Below the pieces are notes generated by a model, which was given only the letters and a program-made list of their open reading frames with translations, was not told where the DNA came from and searched no databases. The position numbers and the translations under genes were made by a program. This document shows positions 17,137-27,251 of a stretch of DNA of 43,347 nt, in pieces (position 1 is the stretch's first letter; each line of letters opens with the position of its first letter). The stretch comes from JABMMZ01 sp044373665 (GTDB taxonomy: Bacteria; Bacteroidota; Bacteroidia; NS11-12g; UBA955): NCBI GenBank assembly GCA_044373665.1, contig JBIPNH010000008.1, forward strand, positions 1 to 43,347. The letters run 5' to 3'.

Positions 17137-18213
17137 ATGTTGTTTTTATCCTTTTTAAAGTGTGTGTTTAAAAGTGTCATTAAGGGATGGGCTGTATTTT
17201 TTGTTTTGATTATTTTGAATCTAGTGTTAATTTGCTCGAGTTTAAAAGCCCACCCATTAATGATACAAAAAACTAAAATCTCAATTGTTGATGATTTTCA
17301 CCCCATCTTTTTACAACAACTACAACCTTTTTTTGAAGTTGATTATCAGCCTACTATATATAAAAAAGACCTATTAAGTCAAGTTGTTAATTCAGAGGTA
17401 ATAGCAGTAAGAAGTAAGGTTGTTTTTGATGAATCATTATTAAAATTATTGCCAAATTTAAAATGTATCGCTCGTGGGGGCGCTGGAATGGACAATATTG
17501 ATGAAGAATATGCCATAAAAAATGGTATTGTTCTTTTAAATGCTCCCGAAGGAAACAGAAATGCAGTTGCTGAACATTGCATAGGCTTGTTAATTGGGTT
17601 AAGTAAAAATATTGTAAAAGGTCATCAAGATGTCATTGACTTTAATTGGGATAGAGAAGGCAATAGAGGTTGGGAAATTAAAGGGAAAAAGATAGGAATA
17701 ATAGGTTACGGAAACACAGGTTCTGCCTTTGCACATAAATTATCTAGTTTTGATTGTGAAGTTTTGGTGTATGATAAATTCAAAAATGTAGAATCCAATT
17801 CTTACTTAACAAATGTAGATTTGGAAACGCTAAAAAAAGAAAGTGATGTGATTAGTTTACATATTCCATTAACCAAAGAAACAAATCAAATGATTAATAA
17901 TTCATTTATTGAAGGTTTAAAACAGGGGGTAGTTTTGATAAATACGAGTAGAGGAAATGTCGTAAATCAGGTTTCTGTGCTAAATTGGATAAAAAGTGGA
18001 AAAATAAAACAGTATGCTACAGACGTATTAGAGAATGAAAATTTAAAGTCATTTACATCCTCTGAAATTGATTTATTTGAAAGTTTGTTAGCTACAAATC
18101 AGGTGATTATAACTCCACATGTAGCTGGTTGGAGTCACGAAAGTTATTTTAATATTGCTGATGTCTTGTCGAAAAAACTGATTGATTTTTCGTTGAGTAC
18201 AAAAAAAAATTAG
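17137..18213 (+). CDS. D-isomer-specific 2-hydroxyacid dehydrogenase (phosphoglycerate dehydrogenase-like), possibly membrane-anchored
   Basis: An NAD-dependent 2-hydroxyacid dehydrogenase. The catalytic part begins at Met43 of the longest frame (ATG 17260, MIQKTKISIVDDF). It shows the two-domain order: substrate domain with RGGAGMDNID, Rossmann loop GIIGYGNTG, acidic ribose-binding Asp in LVYDKF, SRGNVV arginine, and the ITPHVAGWSHE histidine. Closest in feel to SerA or hydroxypyruvate reductases, without a C-terminal ACT domain. The frame stays open 41 codons upstream to an ATG at 17137. It encodes a basic stretch, one strong hydrophobic segment (WAVFFVLIILNLVLICS) and KAHP, i.e. a possible signal anchor. 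I list the long version, but the start at 17260 is equally plausible. Confidence 0.82.
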   Translation: MLFLSFLKCVFKSVIKGWAVFFVLIILNLVLICSSLKAHPLMIQKTKISIVDDFHPIFLQQLQPFFEVDYQPTIYKKDLLSQVVNSEVIAVRSKVVFDESLLKLLPNLKCIARGGAGMDNIDEEYAIKNGIVLLNAPEGNRNAVAEHCIGLLIGLSKNIVKGHQDVIDFNWDREGNRGWEIKGKKIGIIGYGNTGSAFAHKLSSFDCEVLVYDKFKNVESNSYLTNVDLETLKKESDVISLHIPLTKETNQMINNSFIEGLKQGVVLINTSRGNVVNQVSVLNWIKSGKIKQYATDVLENENLKSFTSSEIDLFESLLATNQVIITPHVAGWSHESYFNIADVLSKKLIDFSLSTKKN

Positions 18214-18293
18214 TTAAAAGTTGAAATAAAGAAAAAAAACTATGAAATTGCCTCGCTTTTTAGAGATTAAAAAATTGTTATTTTAAAATAAAT

Positions 18294-21200
18294 ATGAAGA
18301 ATAAGTTTACTATCCAATCCCTGTTAATGTTTTTTATGACATTTGGATTTGCCATGATGATGAATGCGCAAACAAACATGGGTTTTATCAGAGGCGTTGT
18401 CGAAAAGGACAATGAGCCAATGTCCAACGCTATTGTTGTATTATACAACTCAAATGCTGAAGAGATTAAAAAAGTAAGAACTGAAAAAAACGGTTCTTTT
18501 ACCTTTATTAACCTTGAGCCAGGATTGTATAATATCAAAGTTCAAGGTGATGGAATTCGTTTTGAATCCAAAGAATTTGACGACATTAACGTAACAACAG
18601 AAGGCAAAGTTTTGACCCTTACTGTAGAAGTTAAGGTTGTTCAAGTGGGTGAAGGAGAAAAAGGCCTAAAAAAAGACAAACAACAAAAAGCCAAATTGGA
18701 ACAAACTTCAACTACTGCAACTGTTAGTGGAGAACAAATACAACAAACTGGATTTAGAGGAGCTACTTCAATGGCTCAGTTCCAGTCGGGTGTAACAAAC
18801 ACCAGAGGTGGATTGAGTGGTAGAGGTGCTCGTACGGATGGAACAGCCGTTTTCGTGGATGGTGTTCGTGTAAACAACTCAAACATTAACCAAGGAATGA
18901 ATGGTCAAGTTGATATTATGCAAGCGGGTATCCCTGCACAATATGGTGACTTTACTGGATTGGGAATTTCAATTACCACTAAAGGTGGTGTTTCTTCTCG
19001 TAAAGTTGGAAGTTTTGAAGCCCGTTCTACTAGCATGTTTAATGCTTATCACCACAACTTGTTCGAAGGTTTTTATGCAACACCAATATTGTGGAAAGAA
19101 AATCCAAGATATAAAACAGGCGAAAGTGATGTAAAACGTATCCCTATTGCTGCAATGAATTTATCAGGTAGTTTAAACTACAACAGAGAACCAAGTCCAT
19201 CATACATTGGTTACTATGTCATTAAAGACGACCGTTTAGCCGAAATAGAGAAAAACCCATTGAGAGTAAATCCTGATGGAGGTTTAGTTCATAATGCCAA
19301 TTACTTGAACGAAAATGATTACAATAATGTTAAAGTTAGACCAAATGTTTATTCATTGTCTTCATCCGCACAAGCGAAATTCGATTTTAGATTATCTGAC
19401 TTAGCTACATTATCTGCTTTTGGAAATTTTGTATACTCACAAGGTGTAAATGGAGGTAATAACATAATGGCTTATAATAATAATCCATTAAGTAGAAACT
19501 TGTATACATTAGGATATGTTAAATACACCCAAAACTTTAAAGGTCCTGACTCAACAAGAAAAGCGGATAATGTTACGTTAAACAACACCTATTTCACAGT
19601 ACGTTTTGACTACCAGTCTACTTGGGCTAAAAATATGGACAATGTTCACAGAGACGACATTTTTAGTTATGGTTACATTGGTAGATTTGTTCATTATCCA
19701 ACAGAGTTTTTCAGCTACTACGGTAACTTAAACAATCCAAATGCACCTGCAAGAAAATTAGTTGACCAAAATGGAGATACTGTTTTCTTAAGAAACTTTT
19801 GGGAACAATCTGGTTTTAGAGATACTTCAATTAAATTCCAACAAGCAAATATCAATACAGTTAGAGGAAATTATACAAATGCCTTATTTAACAGATTTAA
19901 TGAATTAGGAGCTAATGTTACTTTTGACCAACAAATTTTACAACAACAAGGTTTGTTAAATGGTTACAATCCAAACAACATTTATTCATTATGGAATTCT
20001 CCAGGAACACAGTTGGCTGGATACGGAAAATCACAAAGAGAAACATACACTTTCTTTGCGATGGGAGAAACAGAAGTAAAAGGTCCTCAAAACAGTAGTA
20101 AAAAAGCTTCTTCTGGACATAAATTACAATTTGGTTTAACCTATGAGCAAAACGTAACTAGAGCATTTTCAGTAGATGCAAACAACTTGTGGCGTTTAAT
20201 GTATCAATATGCAAACAGTCATATTGCCGAGTTAGACAGAAGTAACCCAATTTTATCTTACGATGCGAATGGTGTATTCCAAGACACGGTTAGGTACAAT
20301 CGTTTGGTTAATAAAGAATCACAGTCTCAATTTGATAGAGAATTTAGACAAAGTCTAATTAGCAAAAATGCTAAAGATGTTTATGGTAACCCTATCACAG
20401 AAACGACTTTCTTAGACATTAATTCATACGCACCATCAGATTTTAAATTGTCTATGTTTAGTGCAGATGAGTTGTTGAACAATGGTAGTGGACTTGTTTC
20501 TTATTATGGTTATGACCATCTTGGTAACAAAACTAGAGGAAGACCAAGTGTAAACGACTTCTTAGATGACAAAAACAAACGTGCAATTGGTGCTTTCAAT
20601 CCTATTTACACAGCAGCATGGTTCCAAGATCAATTCTTCTTTAAAGATTTAGAGTTTAGATTAGGATTAAGATTAGAACGTTACGATGCCAATCAATTGG
20701 TGTTAAAAGATCCTTATTCTTTGTATCCAATTCAGCAAAAAGGTGAAGTAAAAGAATTAGATGGAAATGTAATTACTCACCCTGAAAATATTGGAGATGA
20801 TTACGCTGTTTATGTTGATGATGTAAATAATCCAAGAAGAATATTAGGTTACAGAAAAGAAAACAATTGGTACGATGAAAATGGTACTCTATTGTCTTCA
20901 CCTGATTTAATAGCGAATAGAACAAATAATGGTAAAGTTGCTCCTTTGTTAGTTGACCCAACTAGACAAGAGGTAACTAGAGAATCTTTTAAAGATTTCC
21001 AACCAAAAGTAAATATCTTACCACGTATTTTCTTCAAATTCCCACTAAATCCAAAAAGTTTATTCTTCGCTAGTTATGACGTGTTAGCTCAAAGACCTGG
21101 CGCAAACTTTGCAACTATCGATGATTATGTGTTCTTAACTCAAAAAGCAACAAACTCATTAAATAACCCTGCATTAGGTTCACGTATCACTACAGATTAT

Positions 21201-22097
21201 CAAATTGGTTTCAAACAACAGTTATCTCCAACAACATTATTTGGGTTCACTTCATACTACAGAGAAACCAAAAATGATATTTCTGCATTCCAATTTAACA
21301 ACGCTTACCCTATTACTTACATCAGTTTCAATAACTTAGATTTTAGTACAGTTAAAGGTTTAATTTTAGAAGTAGATTATAAAGCTCCAAACAACATGAG
21401 TTTAGGTGGTAACTACACCTTGCAGTTTGCTGATGGAACTGGTTCAAATATCAACTCTCAAAGAGCATTAATAGCGAGTAACCAACCAAACTTAAGAAGT
21501 TTATTTCCAATGGGAGAGTTAGATATTCGTCACCAGTTCAAAGGTGTGTTTAACTGGTCATTCTTCGATGGCAAAGGAACTACACCAAAAGAAAGAACAA
21601 AGCGTAAATATTTAGGTCCAGTAATTGGAAAAACTAAAATATTAAGTAACACCAATATTAACTTAACATTTACTGCGGTTTCAGGATTGCCATACACTGC
21701 AACATTACAACCCGTTCAATTGGGTTCTGCTAACCGTTCACCTATCAAAGGAACTCCATTTGGTTCAAGATTGCCTTGGCAGTTTAACTCAAACTTAAAT
21801 ATTCAAAAAGATGTTCCTTTGTCTTGGACTACAAAAGATGCTAAGAAAAAAAGTGCTAACCTTCAAGTTTATTTATTTGTAACAAACTTGTTAAACACAA
21901 GAAATGTATTCTCAGTAAATACTTACACAGGTTCTGCTGAAGACGATGGATTCTTAAATTCACCTCAAGGTCAACAAGCATTACAAAACCAATTAGACGC
22001 AGCAGCCTATACATTCTATTACAATGCTGCGGTAAACAGTCCATTCAATTATCAAGCGCCTAGAATGATGTATTTAGGAACAAGATTTATGTTTTAA
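18294..22097 (+). CDS. TonB-dependent outer-membrane receptor with carboxypeptidase-regulatory N-domain
   Basis: A 1267-residue TonB-dependent transporter. Order: signal peptide (to MMNAQ), a CarboxypepD_reg beta sandwich at about 28-110 (GVVEKDNEPMSNAIVVLY, NGSFTFINLEPGLYNIKV), a lysine-rich linker (EKGLKKDKQQKAK), a plug domain near 135-235 (STTATVSGEQIQQTGF, GRGARTDGTAVFVDGVRVN), and a large barrel ending RMMYLGTRFMF with a terminal aromatic residue. Codons are visibly richer in AAC, TTC and CCA than in the neighbours, consistent with high expression. No SusD follows. Instead it is 23 bp from a giant secreted protein and then a PorV-like protein. Its substrate may therefore be something other than a glycan (inference). 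Confidence 0.92.
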   Translation: MKNKFTIQSLLMFFMTFGFAMMMNAQTNMGFIRGVVEKDNEPMSNAIVVLYNSNAEEIKKVRTEKNGSFTFINLEPGLYNIKVQGDGIRFESKEFDDINVTTEGKVLTLTVEVKVVQVGEGEKGLKKDKQQKAKLEQTSTTATVSGEQIQQTGFRGATSMAQFQSGVTNTRGGLSGRGARTDGTAVFVDGVRVNNSNINQGMNGQVDIMQAGIPAQYGDFTGLGISITTKGGVSSRKVGSFEARSTSMFNAYHHNLFEGFYATPILWKENPRYKTGESDVKRIPIAAMNLSGSLNYNREPSPSYIGYYVIKDDRLAEIEKNPLRVNPDGGLVHNANYLNENDYNNVKVRPNVYSLSSSAQAKFDFRLSDLATLSAFGNFVYSQGVNGGNNIMAYNNNPLSRNLYTLGYVKYTQNFKGPDSTRKADNVTLNNTYFTVRFDYQSTWAKNMDNVHRDDIFSYGYIGRFVHYPTEFFSYYGNLNNPNAPARKLVDQNGDTVFLRNFWEQSGFRDTSIKFQQANINTVRGNYTNALFNRFNELGANVTFDQQILQQQGLLNGYNPNNIYSLWNSPGTQLAGYGKSQRETYTFFAMGETEVKGPQNSSKKASSGHKLQFGLTYEQNVTRAFSVDANNLWRLMYQYANSHIAELDRSNPILSYDANGVFQDTVRYNRLVNKESQSQFDREFRQSLISKNAKDVYGNPITETTFLDINSYAPSDFKLSMFSADELLNNGSGLVSYYGYDHLGNKTRGRPSVNDFLDDKNKRAIGAFNPIYTAAWFQDQFFFKDLEFRLGLRLERYDANQLVLKDPYSLYPIQQKGEVKELDGNVITHPENIGDDYAVYVDDVNNPRRILGYRKENNWYDENGTLLSSPDLIANRTNNGKVAPLLVDPTRQEVTRESFKDFQPKVNILPRIFFKFPLNPKSLFFASYDVLAQRPGANFATIDDYVFLTQKATNSLNNPALGSRITTDYQIGFKQQLSPTTLFGFTSYYRETKNDISAFQFNNAYPITYISFNNLDFSTVKGLILEVDYKAPNNMSLGGNYTLQFADGTGSNINSQRALIASNQPNLRSLFPMGELDIRHQFKGVFNWSFFDGKGTTPKERTKRKYLGPVIGKTKILSNTNINLTFTAVSGLPYTATLQPVQLGSANRSPIKGTPFGSRLPWQFNSNLNIQKDVPLSWTTKDAKKKSANLQVYLFVTNLLNTRNVFSVNTYTGSAEDDGFLNSPQGQQALQNQLDAAAYTFYYNAAVNSPFNYQAPRMMYLGTRFMF

Positions 22098-22120
22098 TTA
22101 AAAAAAGAAAAAAAGTTATT

Positions 22121-25100
22121 ATGAAAAGTGTTTTTATAAAATTAAAAGTTGTGGCAGTGTTAATGTCTGTTTCGCAGATGTTATCGGGAGCTGAAATTAA
22201 AAACTTCAATTCAACAACAAACGGAAACGGTCATTCACAAAAAAATAGCAATGGTTTTGCTGAATTTGCAAACAATTGTAAAGCAGCTTCACAAAGTGCG
22301 GATTTAGATGTGAACAATGTTAGAACCCGTATCTTAAACGGTGGTGATATGTGGTGGGATTTAAACAATCCTAAATATGAAATACCTAAAGTGTCTGACG
22401 CAAATAGTGTAAGAAAACATTCTTTGTTCGCAGGTGCATTATGGATTGGCGGATTGGGTAGAGGTGATGGTAACCTAAGAATGGCTGCCATGACATACAG
22501 ACAAAGAGGAAACGATTTTTGGCCAGGTACTTTGGACCAAGGTTCTGTAAGTACAGATGCTTCTCGTTGTGAATCTTGGGACAAAATGTTTAAAGTAACT
22601 CGTGACGAATTATTAAAACAACAAAACTCTGGATTTACAGATTTGTCAAAAGGTATTTTAGAATGGCCAGCTTATGGTAACCCTAATATTCCATTTGCAA
22701 CAAATCAAACTACAGACTTAGCTCCATTCTTTGATTTAGATGGTGATGGTTTTTATGACCCAACCAAAGGGGATTATCCAATTTTGGATCCAACCAGAGA
22801 CAATGATAAAAACTTACCAAAAGATCAGCCTGATCAAATGATATGGTTTGTATACAATGACAGAGGTAATGTTCACTCTGAAACAGGAGGTATTCCAATT
22901 GGTTTAGAAATTCAAACAACAGCCTTTGCATTCCAAACAAATGATGAGGTTAATAACATGACGTTCTATCGTTCAAAAGTAGTTAACAGAGGTTTTGAAG
23001 CCTTAGATAAAACTTATTTTGGTCAATGGGTGGATGCGGATTTAGGAAACTATGCCGATGATTATGTAGGTTGTGACGTAGGAAGAAGTTTAGGCTATTG
23101 CTACAATGGTGATGACAATGATGAGGGTGTATTAGGATATGGTTTGAATCCTCCAAGTATTGGTGTCGATTTCTTTGAAGGTCCATTGGATTCAGCAGGA
23201 AACGAACTAGGAATGGGTGCATTTGTATACTATGACAATAACTTTAACCCAGTAAATGGTAATCCAAACAACGCTATTGATTTTTACAATTACTTACAAG
23301 GTAATTGGATGAATGGCGTTTGTATGAAATACGGTGGAAATGGAGTAAATGGTACTGTTTGTACAAGATACATGTTTGATAATGGAACTAACGCTGCAAC
23401 TGCAACATTACCAACATGGACAGAAAAATCTGCAGGTAACCAACCAGCAGATAGACGTTTCTTACAATCTGCAGGTCCGTTTACTTTGTTTAATGGTGCA
23501 GTAAACTATGTAACAGTTGGTGTAGTTTGGGCAAGAGCAACATCTGGTGGTGCTACAGGTTCACTTAGTTTATTAAAACTTGCAAGTGACAAAGCACAAC
23601 AGTTGTTTAATAATAAATTCGACTTACCAGATGGTCCTGAACCACCTGCAGTTGAAGTTCAAGAGTTAAACAATGAATTGGTGATGAAATTATTTAACAC
23701 CGATTTGCCTGAAAATTATTTTGAAGCAATTAAAAATGAATTAGGTCAAACTATTGAATACAAATTCCAAGGTTATTTATTATATCAATTAAAAGATGGT
23801 ACTGTTTCAAACACAGAGTTAGACAATATTGAAAGAGCAAGATTAATCTACCAATGTGATATTAAAGATGGAATATCTTCTTTAATTAACAGAGAATTTG
23901 ATGCGTCTGTTTCTGCTAAAATCCCTAAATTAAAAGTTGATGGCTTAAACCAAGGTGTTCAAAGAACATTAAGTATTAAAGAAGATGCATTCGCATCAGG
24001 TTCAAACAAAACAATTATTAACTTCAAGAATTATTATTACCTAATGGTAGCTTATGGATATCCGGCAAATGACCCTAACAAAGAGGAAGATGTTCAATTC
24101 TTGCCAGGTAGAAATACAGCTAAATTTACAGCTTACCCAAGAAACACTTCACCAGAAAATGGGGGTAGCATGCAGCAAGCATTTTACGGAGATGGTCCTA
24201 TATTGAAACAAATAAACGGTCAAGGTAATGGTGGTCAAATTATAGAATTTAGCAAAGAAACTATCGAAGCTATTTTAAGTAGTTCAACCAAAAAAGTTGA
24301 TGAGCCAGTTTACCTAGGAGGAAGAGGTCCTGTAAATATTAAAGTTGTTGATCCTATGAAAGTTCCTAATGCAAATTTTGAATTCAGATTTATTGAACCA
24401 AGACAATTAAGAGTTAATCCAAGAGGAACAGGTTCTAACAGATATCAAGACTCAATTGCAGCAGGTAGTTTTTGGATGTTAATTAATACAACTACAAATG
24501 ATACGGTTTATTCAGAAGGGTCAATTGCTACAAAAATTGAAACAATACAAGGAAGAGATTCAATAGCGGGTGGTAAAAAGAATGGTCCAAAAGTGAAATT
24601 AACCAATAGTTTAAAAGATTGGGGATTAGCTGTTGAGATAGTTCAAGTTCCAAGTCCAGGAAGAAATCCTTATGGAGAACCATCAAACGGATTCTTAAGC
24701 TACAATGTAAAATTTGCAGACGAAAACAAACAATGGTTAACCGCAGTATTTGATGTTGATGGAGATAACTCACCACTTAATTGGATTCGTTCAGGAACAA
24801 ATGGTTTATCTGCTGCTTTTGATGCCTATACAAGTGACTTTAATGCTGATTTTGACCCTAACCACACAGGGAATGATTCATATGACCCATATGAAGTGTT
24901 TGAAAAAATATGGGATGGTAGAATTGCGCCTTATGCATTAACAGCAAGAGCGCTTGGTGCTAAACCTTCAGGTACTGGTGCAGGTGCAATATTATACAGC
25001 CCAGCATTTGCTAACTCAGCTGTTGCTGACAATCCAATGTCTGAATTAGCTAGTATCAAATTAGTATTAACTCCAGATGCAAGAAAATGGACCCGTTGTG

Positions 25101-26062
25101 TTGTAGTAGAAATGGGAGAGGATGTAGTTCTAACAGAAGGCGCAACTCCTAAGTTTAACTTAAGAGCAGCAAATTCTAAAGAACCAATTGTAAATGCAGA
25201 TGGTAGCATTTCTGGCTGGAGAGAGATACCAACAGAAACAGGTAGAAGTTATTTCCCGGGTTATGCAGTTAATATAGAAACTGGTGAAAGATTAAATATC
25301 ATTTTTGGAGAAGATTCTTATGTTCCTTCAGAAAATGGAAATGATATGATTTGGAATCCAACAAGTGTTCAATCAAATGGTACTTATGTTTCATTTGGAG
25401 GTAAACATTTTATTTATGTTATGGGAAGTTACCAAGGTATGAACACAAGAGGATATAGAGGTCCTGTTTATGATGAGGGTGTAGAATACAAAAACCTATT
25501 AACCTCAGGTGGATTTGATAAAAGAAGAGTATTCTCTCAAGCTATGTGGGTTATCCCTGCCTTGGCTGAAAGAGGTTTCAATTTAAAAAATGGGGTTCCT
25601 CCAACTGAAGTTGATATTACCATTAATATGAGAAAACCTTTCACGAAGAAAGCATCAGAAATTGGTGATTCAACTAAATTACCTGCTTACACATTTTCAA
25701 CAGAAAGTATTTTTAATAACATCAATGAAAAAACCGGCAAAAATGCGGTGAACTTAATCAATATTGTGCCTAATCCATATTACGCAACTTCTGGTTACGA
25801 GTCAAGTGCAATTGATTCACGTGTTAAAATCACTAACTTGCCTCCAAAAGCAACTATCTCTGTTTACACATTGAATGGTGCTTTGGTAAGAAGAATTAAA
25901 AAAGATGACAATGAAACTTTTGTTGATTGGGATTTAAAAAACAACAATAGAGTTCCAATTGCAAGTGGTTTTTATATCATACATGTTGATTGTGGTGATT
26001 TGGGAGAAAAGATATTAAAATGGTATGGCGTTATGCGTCAATTAGATTTAGATACATATTAA
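22121..26062 (+). CDS. Very large secreted/surface protein with C-terminal T9SS/FlgD-like beta domain
   Basis: A 1313-residue protein with a signal peptide (MKSVFIKLKVVAVLMSVSQM..). The N-terminal half has motifs that recur in Bacteroidota surface proteins: LFAGALWIGGLGRGDGNLR, NDFWPGTLDQG, a Ca-binding-like acidic loop FFDLDGDGFYDPTKGDYP, and DADLGNYADDYVGCDVGRS. It ends in an Ig-like tail (IVPNPYYATSG, ISVYTLNGALVRRI, IASGFYIIHVDCG) that resembles FlgD/type A sorting domains but carries ~20 extra residues after the usual end. Function unknown. It lies between a TonB receptor (23 bp) and a PorV-like protein (24 bp), so export by T9SS and surface assembly with these partners is the natural guess. 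Codon use matches the receptor. Confidence 0.85.
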   Translation: MKSVFIKLKVVAVLMSVSQMLSGAEIKNFNSTTNGNGHSQKNSNGFAEFANNCKAASQSADLDVNNVRTRILNGGDMWWDLNNPKYEIPKVSDANSVRKHSLFAGALWIGGLGRGDGNLRMAAMTYRQRGNDFWPGTLDQGSVSTDASRCESWDKMFKVTRDELLKQQNSGFTDLSKGILEWPAYGNPNIPFATNQTTDLAPFFDLDGDGFYDPTKGDYPILDPTRDNDKNLPKDQPDQMIWFVYNDRGNVHSETGGIPIGLEIQTTAFAFQTNDEVNNMTFYRSKVVNRGFEALDKTYFGQWVDADLGNYADDYVGCDVGRSLGYCYNGDDNDEGVLGYGLNPPSIGVDFFEGPLDSAGNELGMGAFVYYDNNFNPVNGNPNNAIDFYNYLQGNWMNGVCMKYGGNGVNGTVCTRYMFDNGTNAATATLPTWTEKSAGNQPADRRFLQSAGPFTLFNGAVNYVTVGVVWARATSGGATGSLSLLKLASDKAQQLFNNKFDLPDGPEPPAVEVQELNNELVMKLFNTDLPENYFEAIKNELGQTIEYKFQGYLLYQLKDGTVSNTELDNIERARLIYQCDIKDGISSLINREFDASVSAKIPKLKVDGLNQGVQRTLSIKEDAFASGSNKTIINFKNYYYLMVAYGYPANDPNKEEDVQFLPGRNTAKFTAYPRNTSPENGGSMQQAFYGDGPILKQINGQGNGGQIIEFSKETIEAILSSSTKKVDEPVYLGGRGPVNIKVVDPMKVPNANFEFRFIEPRQLRVNPRGTGSNRYQDSIAAGSFWMLINTTTNDTVYSEGSIATKIETIQGRDSIAGGKKNGPKVKLTNSLKDWGLAVEIVQVPSPGRNPYGEPSNGFLSYNVKFADENKQWLTAVFDVDGDNSPLNWIRSGTNGLSAAFDAYTSDFNADFDPNHTGNDSYDPYEVFEKIWDGRIAPYALTARALGAKPSGTGAGAILYSPAFANSAVADNPMSELASIKLVLTPDARKWTRCVVVEMGEDVVLTEGATPKFNLRAANSKEPIVNADGSISGWREIPTETGRSYFPGYAVNIETGERLNIIFGEDSYVPSENGNDMIWNPTSVQSNGTYVSFGGKHFIYVMGSYQGMNTRGYRGPVYDEGVEYKNLLTSGGFDKRRVFSQAMWVIPALAERGFNLKNGVPPTEVDITINMRKPFTKKASEIGDSTKLPAYTFSTESIFNNINEKTGKNAVNLINIVPNPYYATSGYESSAIDSRVKITNLPPKATISVYTLNGALVRRIKKDDNETFVDWDLKNNNRVPIASGFYIIHVDCGDLGEKILKWYGVMRQLDLDTY

Positions 26063-26086
26063 TCAATAATTATAGAAATATTAAGA

Positions 26087-27226
26087 ATGAAAAAAATAGT
26101 TTTAGCATTAAGCATCGCCTTTACTTGTTTCCAAGTCAATGGTCAAATAAGTGACGGTCCTGCAAGAGCAGGTCAATATGGATTTACTCAATTATTGGTT
26201 AATGGATGGGGTAGTTCAAGTGGAATGGGAAACGCCTACTCTTCAGGAGTATCAGGTGTTGAATCATTTTACTTAAATATTGCTGGTTTAGGTAAAGTTA
26301 CAAATACTGAAATTGCGTTTAGTCGTACTTCATGGTTAGGAGGAACAGGCATTAATATCAATACTTTTGGCTTTGGTCAAAAAGTAGGTGAGGGTGTAAT
26401 CGGAATTAGTGTACAGTCCTTTTCAATTGGTCAAATTCCATATACAACTGTAGATCAACCAGATGGAGGAATCGGAACTTACAAACCGTCAATTAGTAAT
26501 GTAAACTTGGCTTACGCTCATAATTTCTCTGAGAGAATTTCAGCTGGTTTAAATGTAAAAATAGCAAGTGAATCTACCCCTGACGTTAGAGTTGGTGCAG
26601 TTGCATTTGATGCAGGCTTACAATACGCCGACCAGTTTTTGAGAGGAAAAGCAGTGAAATACCAAAATCCTGAAATGAATCCCGCAGCAGCGAGAGGAAG
26701 TGATATCAGATTTGGTGTAAGTATCAAGAATTTAGGAACAGATGTTAGACATACAGGAGACGGATTAGCAACTAAGTCTAATATTGATGGTAAAGAGTTT
26801 ACGACAACCACTTCACAAAGAGCAGACAAAGTTTCATTGCCTTCGCAAATTAATATTGGTTTAGCGTATGATTTTCGTTTAGATAAAGACGCTAATACCT
26901 ACTGGAATCGTTTAACTGCGGCTTTAAATTTTACAAATAACGTTGCAATGGCTAATCAAACCTCTTTAGGGTTAGAATATGCCTTCAAAGAAATTTGGTT
27001 AGTAAGAGGTGGATTCAATTATGAACAAGGTGTTTTTAATTATGAAACTAGAAACAACGCCTATACAGGGTTGAATCTAGGAACATCTATACAAATTCCT
27101 TTAATGAAGAAAAACGACAAAGGCTTCCGTACCAAATCAGATGCTTTAGGAATTGATTATTCATACAGAGCAACTAGACCGTTTACTGGAACCCATACTT
27201 TTGGTCTAAGAATCAAACTTGATTAA
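26087..27226 (+). CDS. PorV/PorQ-family outer-membrane protein
   Basis: A 379-residue beta-barrel of the PorV/PorQ (DUF3308, FadL-like) family. A signal peptide to VNGQ is followed by the recognisable opening ARAGQYGFTQLLVNGWG and GMGNAYSSGVSGVESFYLNIAGL. Repeated amphipathic strands follow, ending GTHTFGLRIKLD. In Porphyromonas, PorV binds T9SS cargo tails and shuttles them from the translocon to the attachment complex. This copy sits 24 bp after the 1313-residue protein, so it may be a dedicated partner rather than the housekeeping PorV. A promoter/hairpin region follows and separates it from greA. Confidence 0.87.
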   Translation: MKKIVLALSIAFTCFQVNGQISDGPARAGQYGFTQLLVNGWGSSSGMGNAYSSGVSGVESFYLNIAGLGKVTNTEIAFSRTSWLGGTGININTFGFGQKVGEGVIGISVQSFSIGQIPYTTVDQPDGGIGTYKPSISNVNLAYAHNFSERISAGLNVKIASESTPDVRVGAVAFDAGLQYADQFLRGKAVKYQNPEMNPAAARGSDIRFGVSIKNLGTDVRHTGDGLATKSNIDGKEFTTTTSQRADKVSLPSQINIGLAYDFRLDKDANTYWNRLTAALNFTNNVAMANQTSLGLEYAFKEIWLVRGGFNYEQGVFNYETRNNAYTGLNLGTSIQIPLMKKNDKGFRTKSDALGIDYSYRATRPFTGTHTFGLRIKLD

Positions 27227-27250
27227 ATATCAAAAAAAATAGTATTTTTG
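27219..27250 (+). promoter_or_regulatory. Consensus Bacteroidota promoter for greA-HIT
   Basis: TTG (27219-27221) and TATTTTTG (27243-27250) are 21 bp apart, matching the -33/-7 architecture of this phylum. The -33 part overlaps the last codons of the PorV-like gene. Predicted transcription starts near 27256, inside the left arm of the hairpin that follows. Confidence 0.6.
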
Positions 27251-27251
27251 C

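Noticed and set aside
18294..22097. SusC/SusD glycan-uptake pair
   Set aside because: The receptor has the regulatory N-domain common in SusC-like proteins, but the next gene is not a SusD lipoprotein: it has no lipobox cysteine or TPR-type SusD motifs and is twice the usual size.
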